Of a DNA stretch of 35,054 nucleotides, positions 25,104-33,526 are shown piece after piece. The translations under genes and the position numbers were made by a program. The stretch is from Candidatus Omnitrophica bacterium CG11_big_fil_rev_8_21_14_0_20_41_12 (GTDB lineage Bacteria; Omnitrophota; Gorgyraeia; Gygaellales; Profunditerraquicolaceae): assembly GCA_002796135.1 (NCBI GenBank), contig PCWB01000035.1, positions 1 through 35,054 on the forward strand, written 5' to 3'. Numbering within the stretch: position 1 is the first letter of the stretch; the number at the start of each line of letters is the position of its first letter. The notes under the pieces were generated by a model that worked only from the letters and a program-made list of their open reading frames with translations, was not told the origin of the DNA and did no database searches.

Positions 25104-26511
25104 TTTTTGCTCCGTTCTTAGGCTCTTTTCCCGTCCAGCAATATAAACAAAGTTTTTCTTTAGCCAGCCCAATGGCCTTAATCATATTATCTAATTTTTG
25201 GTATTTTAAAGTAGTCGAGCCTAAATCCTTATTGATCCAGGCAACCATCTTTTGATATTCTTTGGAGTTTTCATCTAAATATTTGCATAAACTCTTAGGC
25301 TCCTTGCCTTCAATGCTTTTAATCGCCCTGCGGGCAACTAACTCCGAAGCGGAGCGGGTAGAATAATTAAATTTACAGGGGAACATTAAAGGTGGACAGG
25401 CAATACGCAGATGAATTTCTTTGATCCCGTGTTTTTTTAACTTTTGAATAGTGAAATTCTTAAACTGCGTGCCGCGGACAATCGAATCATCGCAAAATAC
25501 GATCCGCTTGCCTTTAATTATTTCAGGAATCGGGATTAACTTCATCTTCGCGATAAAATCCCGGCGCTCCTGAGTAACCGGAGTATAGCTGCGGTCAAAA
25601 CCCGGAGTATATTTTACCAATGGCCGGCGTAAAGGAAGTCCTGATTGCATACTGTAACCTATAGCATGGGCAGTTCCGGAATCCGGAATTCCGGCAACCA
25701 TATCGGCAACTACATCATCGTCTTTGGCAAGCTGGGCTCCGGTTCTTTCACGTGAAGTTTCTACATTAATCGCCTCATAATTAGAAGCGGGGAATCCAGT
25801 ATAGACCCAAAGAAAAGAACAGATCTGATTAACCTTTGAGCCTTTACGTTTTAATTTTAACCCTGAACGAGTAATTAAAACTATTTCCCCGGGCTCAAGG
25901 TGTTTTACTAATTTATATCCAAGATTAAGAAAAGCGGATGACTCCGTAGAAACGGCCCAATCATTTCCTCTTTTACCGATGACTAAAGGGGTTAAGCCCA
26001 GCCTATCGCGACAGGCATAAATTCCTTCCCTATTTAACAAAAGTAACGAACAAGACCCGGTAATCATTGAAAAAAGCTTATCAACCCCGTCAATAATGCT
26101 CTTACCCGAAATAATAATCTTAGCGGCCATCTCTGCAAAATTTATTTTTCCTTCGGCGACTTCGGCAAAAGACCTGCCTTTTTTAAATAATTCCTTGGCT
26201 ATTTTTTCGGCATTCTCAATAAAACCGTTAGTTACAATCGCAAAAGGACCGAACTTGGAATTCATTACAATCGGTTCTTCATCACGCGCACTGATTACTC
26301 CAATACCCTGATGACCATTCAGTTTAAGATAATCTTCATAAAATTTAGCCTTAAACTGGCTTCCTTTTATATCGTGAATTTTACGGGTTAATTCCTTGCC
26401 AAAAACAGCCAATCCGGCAAACTGCGTACCCAAATGCGAATGGTAATCCGTGCCGTAAAACAAATCTTCCCGGCAATCTTTTTTAGAAACTACTCCGAAT
26501 GTTCCGCTCAT
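25084..26511 (-). CDS. PurF-like protein without the catalytic cysteine
   Basis: A 475-residue paralogue of amidophosphoribosyltransferase that lies directly before purF and overlaps it by 20 bases. The N-terminus is MSGTFGVV where active enzymes have MCGIFG, so the nucleophile cysteine is serine. FYGTDYHSHLGTQFAGLAVF (18-37) replaces the usual QHRGQE block. The C-terminal half keeps a full PRPP loop, RIVFCDDSIVRGT (336-348), and cysteines C231, C379, C455 and C458 at the places of the iron-sulfur ligands. AAAGGAG seven bases before the ATG fixes the start. Similar Cys-less paralogues occur in other anaerobes and are usually called PurF. Real activity is unknown: it could use free ammonia, be a partner of PurF, or be regulatory. 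Confidence 0.88.
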   Translation of the reverse strand: MSGTFGVVSKKDCREDLFYGTDYHSHLGTQFAGLAVFGKELTRKIHDIKGSQFKAKFYEDYLKLNGHQGIGVISARDEEPIVMNSKFGPFAIVTNGFIENAEKIAKELFKKGRSFAEVAEGKINFAEMAAKIIISGKSIIDGVDKLFSMITGSCSLLLLNREGIYACRDRLGLTPLVIGKRGNDWAVSTESSAFLNLGYKLVKHLEPGEIVLITRSGLKLKRKGSKVNQICSFLWVYTGFPASNYEAINVETSRERTGAQLAKDDDVVADMVAGIPDSGTAHAIGYSMQSGLPLRRPLVKYTPGFDRSYTPVTQERRDFIAKMKLIPIPEIIKGKRIVFCDDSIVRGTQFKNFTIQKLKKHGIKEIHLRIACPPLMFPCKFNYSTRSASELVARRAIKSIEGKEPKSLCKYLDENSKEYQKMVAWINKDLGSTTLKYQKLDNMIKAIGLAKEKLCLYCWTGKEPKNGAKNVHQKR

Positions 26512-26521
26512 TTTAACTCCT

Positions 26522-27298
26522 TTAGAAATTATTTTTTATGTAATCTGCGCCGTTTTTAAAGATCTGCAAGCCGTCGCCTGCTTTAGATTTTAAATTCCAG
26601 TTGCGCGGATGCCCTGCTGAAAATAGATGTCGCTCCGGATGCGGCATCAACCCTAAAATCCTACCGGTTTCATCGCAGATACCGGCAATATTTTCCGTTG
26701 AGCCGTTGGGATTATCGGGATAGCCGGATAATTTTCCGCTGGCATCACAATAATGAAAAACAATCTGTTCATTTTTATTTAATCTACTTAAAACGTTTTT
26801 ATCTTTTGTAATAAACTTTCCTTCTCCATGGGCAACCGGTAGATAAATTATTCTTTTAAATTCTTTGGTCCAGACACATCTGCCGCTAGGCATTAGATAC
26901 ACCCAACGGTCCTCGAATTTTCCGGAATCATTAATAATTAAACTGGTATCTTGCTTTAGCTCCGCGCTACCGGGCAATAATCCGCTTTTCACTAAAATCT
27001 GAAAGCCGTTACAAATACCGATAATCAATTTTCCGTCTTTAATGAATTTGCGCAAAGAATCAACAAGTTTAAATCGTAGTTCATTAGCGAATATCTTTCC
27101 TGAGGCAATGTCGTCACCATAGCTAAAGCCGCCGGGTAATGCCAAAATATGAAAATCATTAAGCGCCTTAGCACCACTGACTAAACTGTTAATATGCAAT
27201 AACTGCGTATTTGCACCGGCTAATTTAAACGCCGCGGCAGTTTCTTGATCGCAATTTGTCCCGGCTGTCCTTAAAACACAAACTTTAACTTTTACCAT
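26522..27298 (-). CDS. purQ: phosphoribosylformylglycinamidine synthase, glutaminase subunit
   Basis: A 258-residue class I glutamine amidotransferase that supplies ammonia to PurL. The nucleophile is C96 in GICNGFQILV (94-103), and the H-x-E pair is H220 and E222 in LMPHPERH (217-224). ALPGGFSYGDD (53-63) is the oxyanion-side loop. It is about 30 residues longer than the common 227-residue form. The ATG at 27298 overlaps the purL stop by 7 bases (ATGGTAA) and has a GGAAGAGG purine run upstream; a longer frame from 27352 lies inside purL and is rejected. Confidence 0.93.
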   Translation of the reverse strand: MVKVKVCVLRTAGTNCDQETAAAFKLAGANTQLLHINSLVSGAKALNDFHILALPGGFSYGDDIASGKIFANELRFKLVDSLRKFIKDGKLIIGICNGFQILVKSGLLPGSAELKQDTSLIINDSGKFEDRWVYLMPSGRCVWTKEFKRIIYLPVAHGEGKFITKDKNVLSRLNKNEQIVFHYCDASGKLSGYPDNPNGSTENIAGICDETGRILGLMPHPERHLFSAGHPRNWNLKSKAGDGLQIFKNGADYIKNNF

Positions 27299-30201
27299 CT
27301 TAAGGGCCTCTTCCAGCACTCCTTTAATTTGTTGATATCCGTATCCACGCAAATCTTTCCGTCTAATCCGTAAATCTTAAAATTGTTTTTGGCACTTAAA
27401 CATCCGGCTAAGCCAAAAGATGTGCCTTTAAGAAGTTTTTCAAATTCTTTCTGCTTGGATTTTTCTACCTCCACCACAAAACGGGAGTTAGATTCGGAAA
27501 AAAGCAGTACTTCATTACATTTTGCGTTTGCTTGAGCCACAACTTCAGAGAGAAAAATCTCCATGCCTAAACCACCGGAAAATGCAACCTCAGCCAAAGC
27601 CACAACTAGACCGCCATCAGAACAATCATGCATTGCCCTAATCAAACCTTTTTCAGTTGCGCGGTTTAAGGCGGTAAAAGTTTTTTTAGCTTCTTCATGG
27701 TAAACTTTTGGAACATTATTCCCCACGGCTTTGTATAAATCATAATAATGCGAACCGCCTAATTCATCGCAGGTCTTGCCCACAACATAAATTAAATTAC
27801 CTGCGCCTTTGGCATACATCGACACTGCCTTGTTCACATCATCCATGACGCTAATGGCAGAAATTAGCAATGTGCCCGGAATCGAGGTAGATTTACCATG
27901 CAAATTGAATTCATTATAAAAACTGTCCTTTCCGGAAATAAACGGTACGCCATATGCTTTGGCCGTATCATAACAGCCATAGGCCGCGCGCACCAAGCCG
28001 CCTAAACGGTCAGGCTTATCCGGATTGCCCCAACAAAAATTATCTAATATCGCTACTTGCCTTAATGAGCCGCCCACACTGATAATCTGGCGCAATGCTT
28101 CATCAATGCAACTTGCTGCCATCCAGTAAGGATCAATAAAACCAAAACGGAAATTTATGCCGTTAGAAATAATAATTCCTTGATCAGAATCAAATAGCGG
28201 TTTAGTTACACTGGCATCGCTGGGCCCGTCATTATTAAGCCCGGTCATCGGCTTAATAATTGAGCCGCCTTGAACTTCATGGTCATACTGGCGCACCACC
28301 CACTCTTTAGAGCAGATATCATAATGCGCAAGCAGCTTTAATAAGTCCGCAGTGAAATTTTTCTTTTTCGCTATCTTTGGTTTACGATGTTTGACCTGGA
28401 TATAAACTGCTTTTTTGGCAATCTGCGGTATACCTTCATGCAAAAATTGCATATCCAAATCACAAACCAAATTATCCTGATAATAAAGCTCAAGCCTTTT
28501 GCTGCCGGTAAATTCACCGATTACCGCGGCATTTACATTTTCATTGGCAAATATATTGATTAGCTTATTAATATTCTCCAGTGGAACAGAAATTACCATC
28601 CTCTCCTGCGATTCAGAGATCCAAATCTCCATATAGGAAAGACCGGAATATTTCAAAGGCACTTTATCCAGATCAACGCGTGCACCTAATTCTGCGCCCA
28701 TCTCTCCTACGGCGCTGGATAATCCGCCTGCTCCGCAATCAGTAATTGCCGTATATAAATTCTGATCGCGCGCCTGTAAAATTGTATCCAGAACTTTTTT
28801 CTCTTCAATCGGGTTACCGATCTGTACTGCGCCGCTGGAAACAGTTTCGGATTCATGAGTCAGTTCCCCTGATGAAAAAGTCGCTCCGTGAATTCCGTCA
28901 CGACCGGTTGACCCGCCGACAACAACAATTAAATCACCTTTATTTGTTTGCTTGAAAGATTTATCTTTAGGAATAATCCCCACTGTGCCGCAATAAACCA
29001 GCGGATTGCTTACAAAATGCTCATGGAATAAGATCGCGCCGTTTACCGTAGGGATTCCCATCTTATTTCCGTAATCACCTACCCCGCTGACGACACCTTT
29101 CATCACCCGCTTAGGATGCAGTGAGCCAGGCGGCACCTTGTTAAATGCCAGATCCGGAGGTGCAAAACAAAATACATCGCTGTTTAAAATCGGCTTTGCC
29201 CCCAGGCCGGTGCCCATGGAATCACGGATCACTCCGCCGATACCGGTATTTGCTCCGCCAAACGGCTCTAAAGCTGAAGGATGGTTATGCGTTTCGACTT
29301 TAAAACAAATATTATTTTCTTGATCAAACTTAATTATTCCGGAATTGTCCTTAAACACCGAAACGCACCAATCCTTTTTTAATTCATTGGTGACTTTCAT
29401 GATCGTCGACTTCAGCAGATTTTTAATCTTGCGGTTGCCAAGTTTAGGAGAAGCCTCGGCTTCTTTATAATCAATATTTCCGCGGAAAGTTTTATGATAA
29501 CAATGCTCAGACCAGGTTTGGGCTACAGTTTCTAGTTCACAATCAGTAGGATTGCGCTTAATCTTACGAAAATAATCTTTAATCTGGCGCATTTCATTTA
29601 AATTTAAGAAAAGCTGGCCGCGCTTACTGATCTCTAAGAGCTTAGCATCATTTGCACCAAGTAAATCTACCGTAATCAGATTAAAATTGTAGGCGGGTAA
29701 ATGCTTAATATCGCCTTCAGTAAGGCTGGGGCTAACTACATGCTGAATAAGTTTATTATAGAGAAGTTTTTCGGAGATAGTTTTGAGCTGAACCGGCGAA
29801 AGTTTTCCGAAGATAATATATTTTTTTGCGGTCTTTACCGAATTAACGCTGGTAATCCCTAAATCTTTGATACCTTTTAAGACTGAAGCCTCAACCGGAT
29901 CCATGACCCCCGAATTATAGGTAATTTCAACTATATGCTGCGCAAAGGCGCGCACCGGCCTTTCCGATAAGGCCGGGTATTCGAGTAAAATTTTATAATC
30001 CTGCGCAACTTTATCAGTAAGAAGCTCCTCACAAATGCTGATTATCTGTCCTTCGGCAAGATTACCTTCTAGAGTGTAGGCCTGGATAAACTTTACCTCT
30101 TTGGCACCGCTAATCCTCAGGTCAAAAATATCCTTAGCTACACCCTGGCCAACAGCGTCAAAAATACCGGGCTTATCTACTACTTCAATTTTGCACTGCA
30201 T
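27292..30201 (-). CDS. purL: phosphoribosylformylglycinamidine synthase PurL with two N-terminal PurS-like modules
   Basis: A 969-residue FGAM synthase, longer than small PurL (about 740) and shorter than the full three-domain enzyme (about 1300). Residues 1-75 and 85-158 are two PurS-like modules (KPGIFDAVGQGV and ITYNSGVMDPVEASVLKGI mark their helix starts), so no separate purS is needed. The synthase core follows: QTWSEHCYHKTF (228-239), FKVETHNHPSALEPFGGANT, DCGAGGLSSAVGEMG, ISGKDSFYNE, and MHDCSDGGL near the end. No glutaminase domain is attached; PurQ is separate and overlaps. The start is ATG at 30201; a TTG at 30210 is possible and both lack a good ribosome site. It lies 35 bases behind purB. 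Confidence 0.93.
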   Translation of the reverse strand: MQCKIEVVDKPGIFDAVGQGVAKDIFDLRISGAKEVKFIQAYTLEGNLAEGQIISICEELLTDKVAQDYKILLEYPALSERPVRAFAQHIVEITYNSGVMDPVEASVLKGIKDLGITSVNSVKTAKKYIIFGKLSPVQLKTISEKLLYNKLIQHVVSPSLTEGDIKHLPAYNFNLITVDLLGANDAKLLEISKRGQLFLNLNEMRQIKDYFRKIKRNPTDCELETVAQTWSEHCYHKTFRGNIDYKEAEASPKLGNRKIKNLLKSTIMKVTNELKKDWCVSVFKDNSGIIKFDQENNICFKVETHNHPSALEPFGGANTGIGGVIRDSMGTGLGAKPILNSDVFCFAPPDLAFNKVPPGSLHPKRVMKGVVSGVGDYGNKMGIPTVNGAILFHEHFVSNPLVYCGTVGIIPKDKSFKQTNKGDLIVVVGGSTGRDGIHGATFSSGELTHESETVSSGAVQIGNPIEEKKVLDTILQARDQNLYTAITDCGAGGLSSAVGEMGAELGARVDLDKVPLKYSGLSYMEIWISESQERMVISVPLENINKLINIFANENVNAAVIGEFTGSKRLELYYQDNLVCDLDMQFLHEGIPQIAKKAVYIQVKHRKPKIAKKKNFTADLLKLLAHYDICSKEWVVRQYDHEVQGGSIIKPMTGLNNDGPSDASVTKPLFDSDQGIIISNGINFRFGFIDPYWMAASCIDEALRQIISVGGSLRQVAILDNFCWGNPDKPDRLGGLVRAAYGCYDTAKAYGVPFISGKDSFYNEFNLHGKSTSIPGTLLISAISVMDDVNKAVSMYAKGAGNLIYVVGKTCDELGGSHYYDLYKAVGNNVPKVYHEEAKKTFTALNRATEKGLIRAMHDCSDGGLVVALAEVAFSGGLGMEIFLSEVVAQANAKCNEVLLFSESNSRFVVEVEKSKQKEFEKLLKGTSFGLAGCLSAKNNFKIYGLDGKICVDTDINKLKECWKRPLRW

Positions 30202-30236
30202 ATCTATCAACGAGGTTTAAAAAAGTGAGGGATACG

Positions 30237-31529
30237 TTATAATCCGACCTTCGCAAAGATTTTGTTAACATTGCGCAAGTAAAAATCTAAATCAAATATC
30301 CTATCTAGCTCTTTGGCGCTTAAATATTTAGCTGCTTCGGGTAGGGATAAAAGATTCTCTTTAAAATTACCACTTCCCTTCCAGGTTTGCATCGCTGCCT
30401 TCTGCACTAAATCATAAGCTTTATTTCTGGCCAGGCCTTTATTCATCAAAACAATCAAGACCCGCTGTGAAAAAATCAGGCCGCGTGTTTTAGCAAGATT
30501 AGCCAGCATATTATCCGGATAAACTTTCATACCACTGACTACTTCGATGAATTTATTCAGCATATAATCCAAAGCTAAAGTAGAGTCCGGAAAAATTATC
30601 CGCTCAACTGAAGAGTGGCTAATATCGCGCTCATGCCAAAGAGCGACATTTTCCAAGGCAACTTGAGCATTTGCGCGCAATAGACGGGCTAAACCGCAGA
30701 TACGCTCGCAAATTACCGGGTTACGCTTATGCGGCATGGCGCTTGATCCCTTTTGGCCTTTACCAAAAGGCTCTTCAACTTCTAAAACCTCTGTTCTCTG
30801 CAGATGCCTGATTTCAGTAGCAAACTTTTCTAATGATGCGCCGATTACTGCTAAAACTGCCATATATTGTGCGTATACATCCCGCTGTATTACCTGAGTG
30901 GCAATGTTCACCGCTTTGAGGCCAAGCTTCTTACAAACATAAGCCTCGACATATGGCTCAATGTTTGAATATGTACCGACAGCTCCGGATAATTTTCCAA
31001 AACTTGCCCCATCTTTAGCTGCTTTTAACCTGGCTAAATTACGCCTGGTTTCGTCAAACCAAAGCGCAAGCTTCAAGCCAAAGGTAGTCGGCTCAGCATG
31101 CACTCCATGCGTACGGCCGATACAAGCCATGTCTTTATAGGTCTTGGCCTTTTTAGCTAAAACCTTGAGTAATTTTTCTAAATCTTCAATCAGGATATCG
31201 GAAGCACTCTTGATCTGCACGCCTAGAGTAGTATCCAAGATATCGGAAGAGGTTAAACCCATATGCAGATATTGGGCATCCTTGCCTATATATTGGGCTA
31301 CGTTAGAAACAAACGCCACAACATCATGTTGTGTTTTCTCTTCGATTTTCTGGATCTCTGCTAAGTTAAATCTGGCTTTTTGTTTAATACGTTTCACTGC
31401 TTGGGGCGGAACGACTTTCTTGGTGGAGTAGGCTTCTAGCGTAAGTATCTCAATGGCAAGCATGGTCTTAAACTTAAACTCCTCCTGCCAGATACTCTTC
31501 ATTTTTGGTAAACTGTAACGCTCAATCAT
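30237..31529 (-). CDS. purB: adenylosuccinate lyase
   Basis: A 430-residue fumarase/aspartase-superfamily lyase, acting twice in purine synthesis (SAICAR to AICAR, and adenylosuccinate to AMP). MIERYSLPKM opens the typical sequence; HMGLTSSDILDT, GRTHGVHAEPTTFG and the signature KGSSAMPHKRNPV with the flexible catalytic serine are all there. Length is normal for the bacterial short form. AGAGGAG eight bases upstream supports the ATG at 31529. It is the first gene of the long minus-strand run, with its own promoter at 31562-31590. Confidence 0.96.
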   Translation of the reverse strand: MIERYSLPKMKSIWQEEFKFKTMLAIEILTLEAYSTKKVVPPQAVKRIKQKARFNLAEIQKIEEKTQHDVVAFVSNVAQYIGKDAQYLHMGLTSSDILDTTLGVQIKSASDILIEDLEKLLKVLAKKAKTYKDMACIGRTHGVHAEPTTFGLKLALWFDETRRNLARLKAAKDGASFGKLSGAVGTYSNIEPYVEAYVCKKLGLKAVNIATQVIQRDVYAQYMAVLAVIGASLEKFATEIRHLQRTEVLEVEEPFGKGQKGSSAMPHKRNPVICERICGLARLLRANAQVALENVALWHERDISHSSVERIIFPDSTLALDYMLNKFIEVVSGMKVYPDNMLANLAKTRGLIFSQRVLIVLMNKGLARNKAYDLVQKAAMQTWKGSGNFKENLLSLPEAAKYLSAKELDRIFDLDFYLRNVNKIFAKVGL

Positions 31530-31561
31530 TGCCAGTCTCCTCTTCGTTGTTTGAGAGGTTA

Positions 31562-31590
31562 ATTATAGCAAAATCCGCCCATTTTAGCAA
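31562..31590 (-). promoter_or_regulatory. sigma70-type promoter of the purine operon
   Basis: On the minus strand TTGCTA (31585-31590), a 17-base spacer and TATAAT (31562-31567), preceded by TGC as in an extended -10 box. The expected start near 31555 leaves about 26 untranslated bases before purB, too few for a riboswitch. It is back to back with the promoter at 31605-31632. Confidence 0.65.
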
Positions 31591-31604
31591 ATAAAATAAG
31601 TATG

Positions 31605-31632
31605 TTGCAATTGGCGTATTTTGGCTTATAAT
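31605..31632 (+). promoter_or_regulatory. sigma70-type promoter of the SurA/PpiD-like gene
   Basis: TTGCAA (31605-31610), a 16-base spacer and TATAAT (31627-31632). The start is expected near 31639, followed by a perfect AGGAGG (31646-31651) and the ATG at 31658. The spacer TTGGCG.A.TTT.GCT is almost that of the helicase promoter. Confidence 0.65.
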
Positions 31633-31657
31633 TAATGAATATAATAGGAGGAATAAA

Positions 31658-32779
31658 ATGTTAAGAGTCTTGCGCAATAAGAAAACAACTAAAAAAATCT
31701 GGATCGGCCTGGCCATAATTATTATCCCTGCCTTCGCGCTTTGGGGCTTTGGAGGGGCATTCCGCAGCAAAGAAGAAACTGGCGGAGTGGGAAAAATATT
31801 CGGCCGGAATATCTCAACACTTGAATTTAAAGAATCTGTTTCAGCGGTCAGGACATTCGCCATCATGCGATTCGGGGATAAACTTCCTGAAATTGAAAAA
31901 TACTTAAATTTGGAAGCACAAGCCTGGCAAAGGCTGGTTCTTTTGCATGAAGCAAAAGTGCGCAAAATTAACGTAAGCGACGAGGAAGTTATTGACGCAA
32001 TCCAAAGCGCGCCTTATTTCCAGGATCGAAACGGCTTCAGCAACCGGGCCTACAATGAAGCTTTGCGCTACATCTTCAGGCTCCAACCGCGGATCTTTGA
32101 AGAAATAATGCGGGAGAATTTAATCCTGTCTAAACTTTATGAGCAGATAACCAAAGACGTGAAAATAAACGATGAGCAAATCCGGCAAGATTATCTAAAA
32201 GCGAATCAGGAATTAAATATCCACTATATCGCCAGCTTATCCTCTGACTTTACCGCAAAAATCAAACCCACCGATAAGGAGATCGCTGATTTTTTCTCTA
32301 TAAATAAAGCGATGTTTAAGGAGCCTCCGGCCAAGGATCAACCGCCGCGCATCCCGGAGTTAGCTGAAATTAAAGACAGGGTTAAAGATGCTCTGATCAA
32401 GGAGAATTCCAAGAAAATGGCTGATGACAAGATAAAAGAATGCGCAGAGAAATTAAAAACAAATAATTTCAAGCAGGCAGCTAAGGCCACCGGATTAAAG
32501 ACCGGCCAAACTGTCTTTTTTAAATCAAGCGGTCAGATCGAAACATTGGGGAATATGGAGATCTTCTGGAACGCCGCTAGGAAACTAAAAGATAAGGAAG
32601 TAAGCAGTATACTTGCAAACGAAAAGGGTTATTTTATTATCCAATTGGGCTCGATTAAACCCATCGATGAAAATAAATTTGCTGAAACGAAACAGGAATT
32701 CGGCCAGAATTTATTATTTGAAAAGAAAAATAAGGTTTTCGCTGAATTTGTCGAAGCGTCAATGAAGAAATCCCAATAA
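31658..32779 (+). CDS. membrane-anchored SurA/PpiD-like chaperone
   Basis: A 373-residue protein with a short cytoplasmic start, one membrane helix (about 13-31, KIWIGLAIIIIPAFALWGF) and a periplasmic part. Residues 45-175 look like a SurA/PpiD N-terminal chaperone domain: GRNISTLEFKESV, then AWQRLVLLHEAKVRKINVSD and a run of helices. The C-terminal end (about 315-365) resembles the tail of PpiD. PpiD itself has about 620 residues and a central parvulin domain; here no parvulin signature is visible, so peptidyl-prolyl isomerase activity is doubtful. It would help fold exported proteins at the inner membrane. It has its own promoter and ends at a strong terminator. Confidence 0.78.
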   Translation: MLRVLRNKKTTKKIWIGLAIIIIPAFALWGFGGAFRSKEETGGVGKIFGRNISTLEFKESVSAVRTFAIMRFGDKLPEIEKYLNLEAQAWQRLVLLHEAKVRKINVSDEEVIDAIQSAPYFQDRNGFSNRAYNEALRYIFRLQPRIFEEIMRENLILSKLYEQITKDVKINDEQIRQDYLKANQELNIHYIASLSSDFTAKIKPTDKEIADFFSINKAMFKEPPAKDQPPRIPELAEIKDRVKDALIKENSKKMADDKIKECAEKLKTNNFKQAAKATGLKTGQTVFFKSSGQIETLGNMEIFWNAARKLKDKEVSSILANEKGYFIIQLGSIKPIDENKFAETKQEFGQNLLFEKKNKVFAEFVEASMKKSQ

Positions 32780-32791
32780 TCAGTGGACAGC

Positions 32792-32836
32792 AAAATGGGG
32801 TCAGAATTAATTTAAAATTAATCCTGACCCCATTTT
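32792..32836. terminator. long palindromic terminator, GGGGTCAG / CTGACCCC
   Basis: A 45-base almost perfect palindrome with only one mismatched pair: AAAATGGGGTCAG (32792-32804) with CTGACCCCATTTT (32824-32836), and an AT-rich inner stem. Six T residues follow on the plus strand, four on the minus strand. It lies 13 bases after the SurA/PpiD-like gene and 12 before the end of the ferredoxin gene, so it can stop both transcripts. The TGGGGTCAG arm also resembles REP-type sequences. Confidence 0.85.
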
Positions 32837-32847
32837 TTGATTATTTT

Positions 32848-33030
32848 TTAACTTATTTTAATCGAATTAACCGGGCAGGAATCCGCTACTTCCTGCAAAT
32901 TACAAGCAGCACAAGTAACTGCCTTAATATGAGCAACTCCATCCCCTTGTACTTCAAAAACATCCGGACATGACTGCTCACATAAACCGCATCCTACGCA
33001 AGTTGAAACATCGACTGTAACTTTTGACAT
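32848..33030 (-). CDS. 4Fe-4S ferredoxin
   Basis: A 60-residue single-cluster ferredoxin. The cluster ligands should be C11, C14, C17 and C52 (CVGCGLC and SCPVNSI), as in the Thermotoga maritima ferredoxin. C21 and C43 match the disulfide pair of that protein, and one extra cysteine, C40, is present. It is the last gene of the porA-porB-ferritin-like run and is the natural electron acceptor for pyruvate oxidation there (inference from context). A GGGGGATTAGG purine run precedes the ATG. Confidence 0.92.
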   Translation of the reverse strand: MSKVTVDVSTCVGCGLCEQSCPDVFEVQGDGVAHIKAVTCAACNLQEVADSCPVNSIKIS

Positions 33031-33044
33031 CCTAATCCCCCTCG

Positions 33045-33524
33045 TTATCTCTCTAATAAATTTTCAAATATCTCTTCATGCTCCACTTCTTCGCTTAATA
33101 TATGCGTAACTAATTGATAGGTAACGTGATCTTTACCTAGGGTCTTCTTAGCAATCTTGCTATAAACTTCAATTGCCCCTGCTTCTGCTTCTGCAACAAT
33201 ACGAATAATCCTATTGATATCCGTGGTATTTTTCGGAGGCATCAAATAAGGAGCATTAGCTCCTTTTTCTAAATCCATTGGATTAGCCGGCGGAAGATCG
33301 CCTAACTTGATAATTAGATCTGCTATTTCAGTAGCATGCTCTAATTCATCCTTGGCTAATTTCAGAAGAAACTCCCGGATGTCTTCATAGGCGCGGCCGG
33401 AAACAATCTGAGCCATGTACCAATAAAGATAATAGGCCAGCCACTCATCGCAATACGCCTTATTTAAATCCTTAACCAAATCCTTTAAGCTTAAATCAAC
33501 AATTGCCCTTGCTTGTTTTCCCAT
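33045..33524 (-). CDS. ferritin-like diiron protein
   Basis: A 159-residue four-helix ferritin-like protein. E27 and the E60-x-x-H63 pair (in DELEHATE) give the first half of the diiron site; E112 or E114 and E146-x-x-H149 (in SEEVEHEE) give the second. This fits bacterioferritin- or rubrerythrin-like proteins without a rubredoxin domain. Likely roles are iron storage or peroxide and oxygen defence of the oxygen-sensitive oxidoreductase encoded beside it. GGGAGGG stands five bases before the ATG; porB ends just 2 bases upstream. Confidence 0.85.
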   Translation of the reverse strand: MGKQARAIVDLSLKDLVKDLNKAYCDEWLAYYLYWYMAQIVSGRAYEDIREFLLKLAKDELEHATEIADLIIKLGDLPPANPMDLEKGANAPYLMPPKNTTDINRIIRIVAEAEAGAIEVYSKIAKKTLGKDHVTYQLVTHILSEEVEHEEIFENLLER

Positions 33525-33526
33525 GT

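Noticed and set aside
31530-31657. Purine riboswitch before purB
   Set aside because: Only about 26 bases lie between the predicted transcript start and the purB start codon, too few for an aptamer.
31522-31965. 147-residue open frame antisense to the SurA/PpiD-like gene
   Set aside because: It overlaps two promoters and the start of a well-supported gene, and its sequence is not protein-like.
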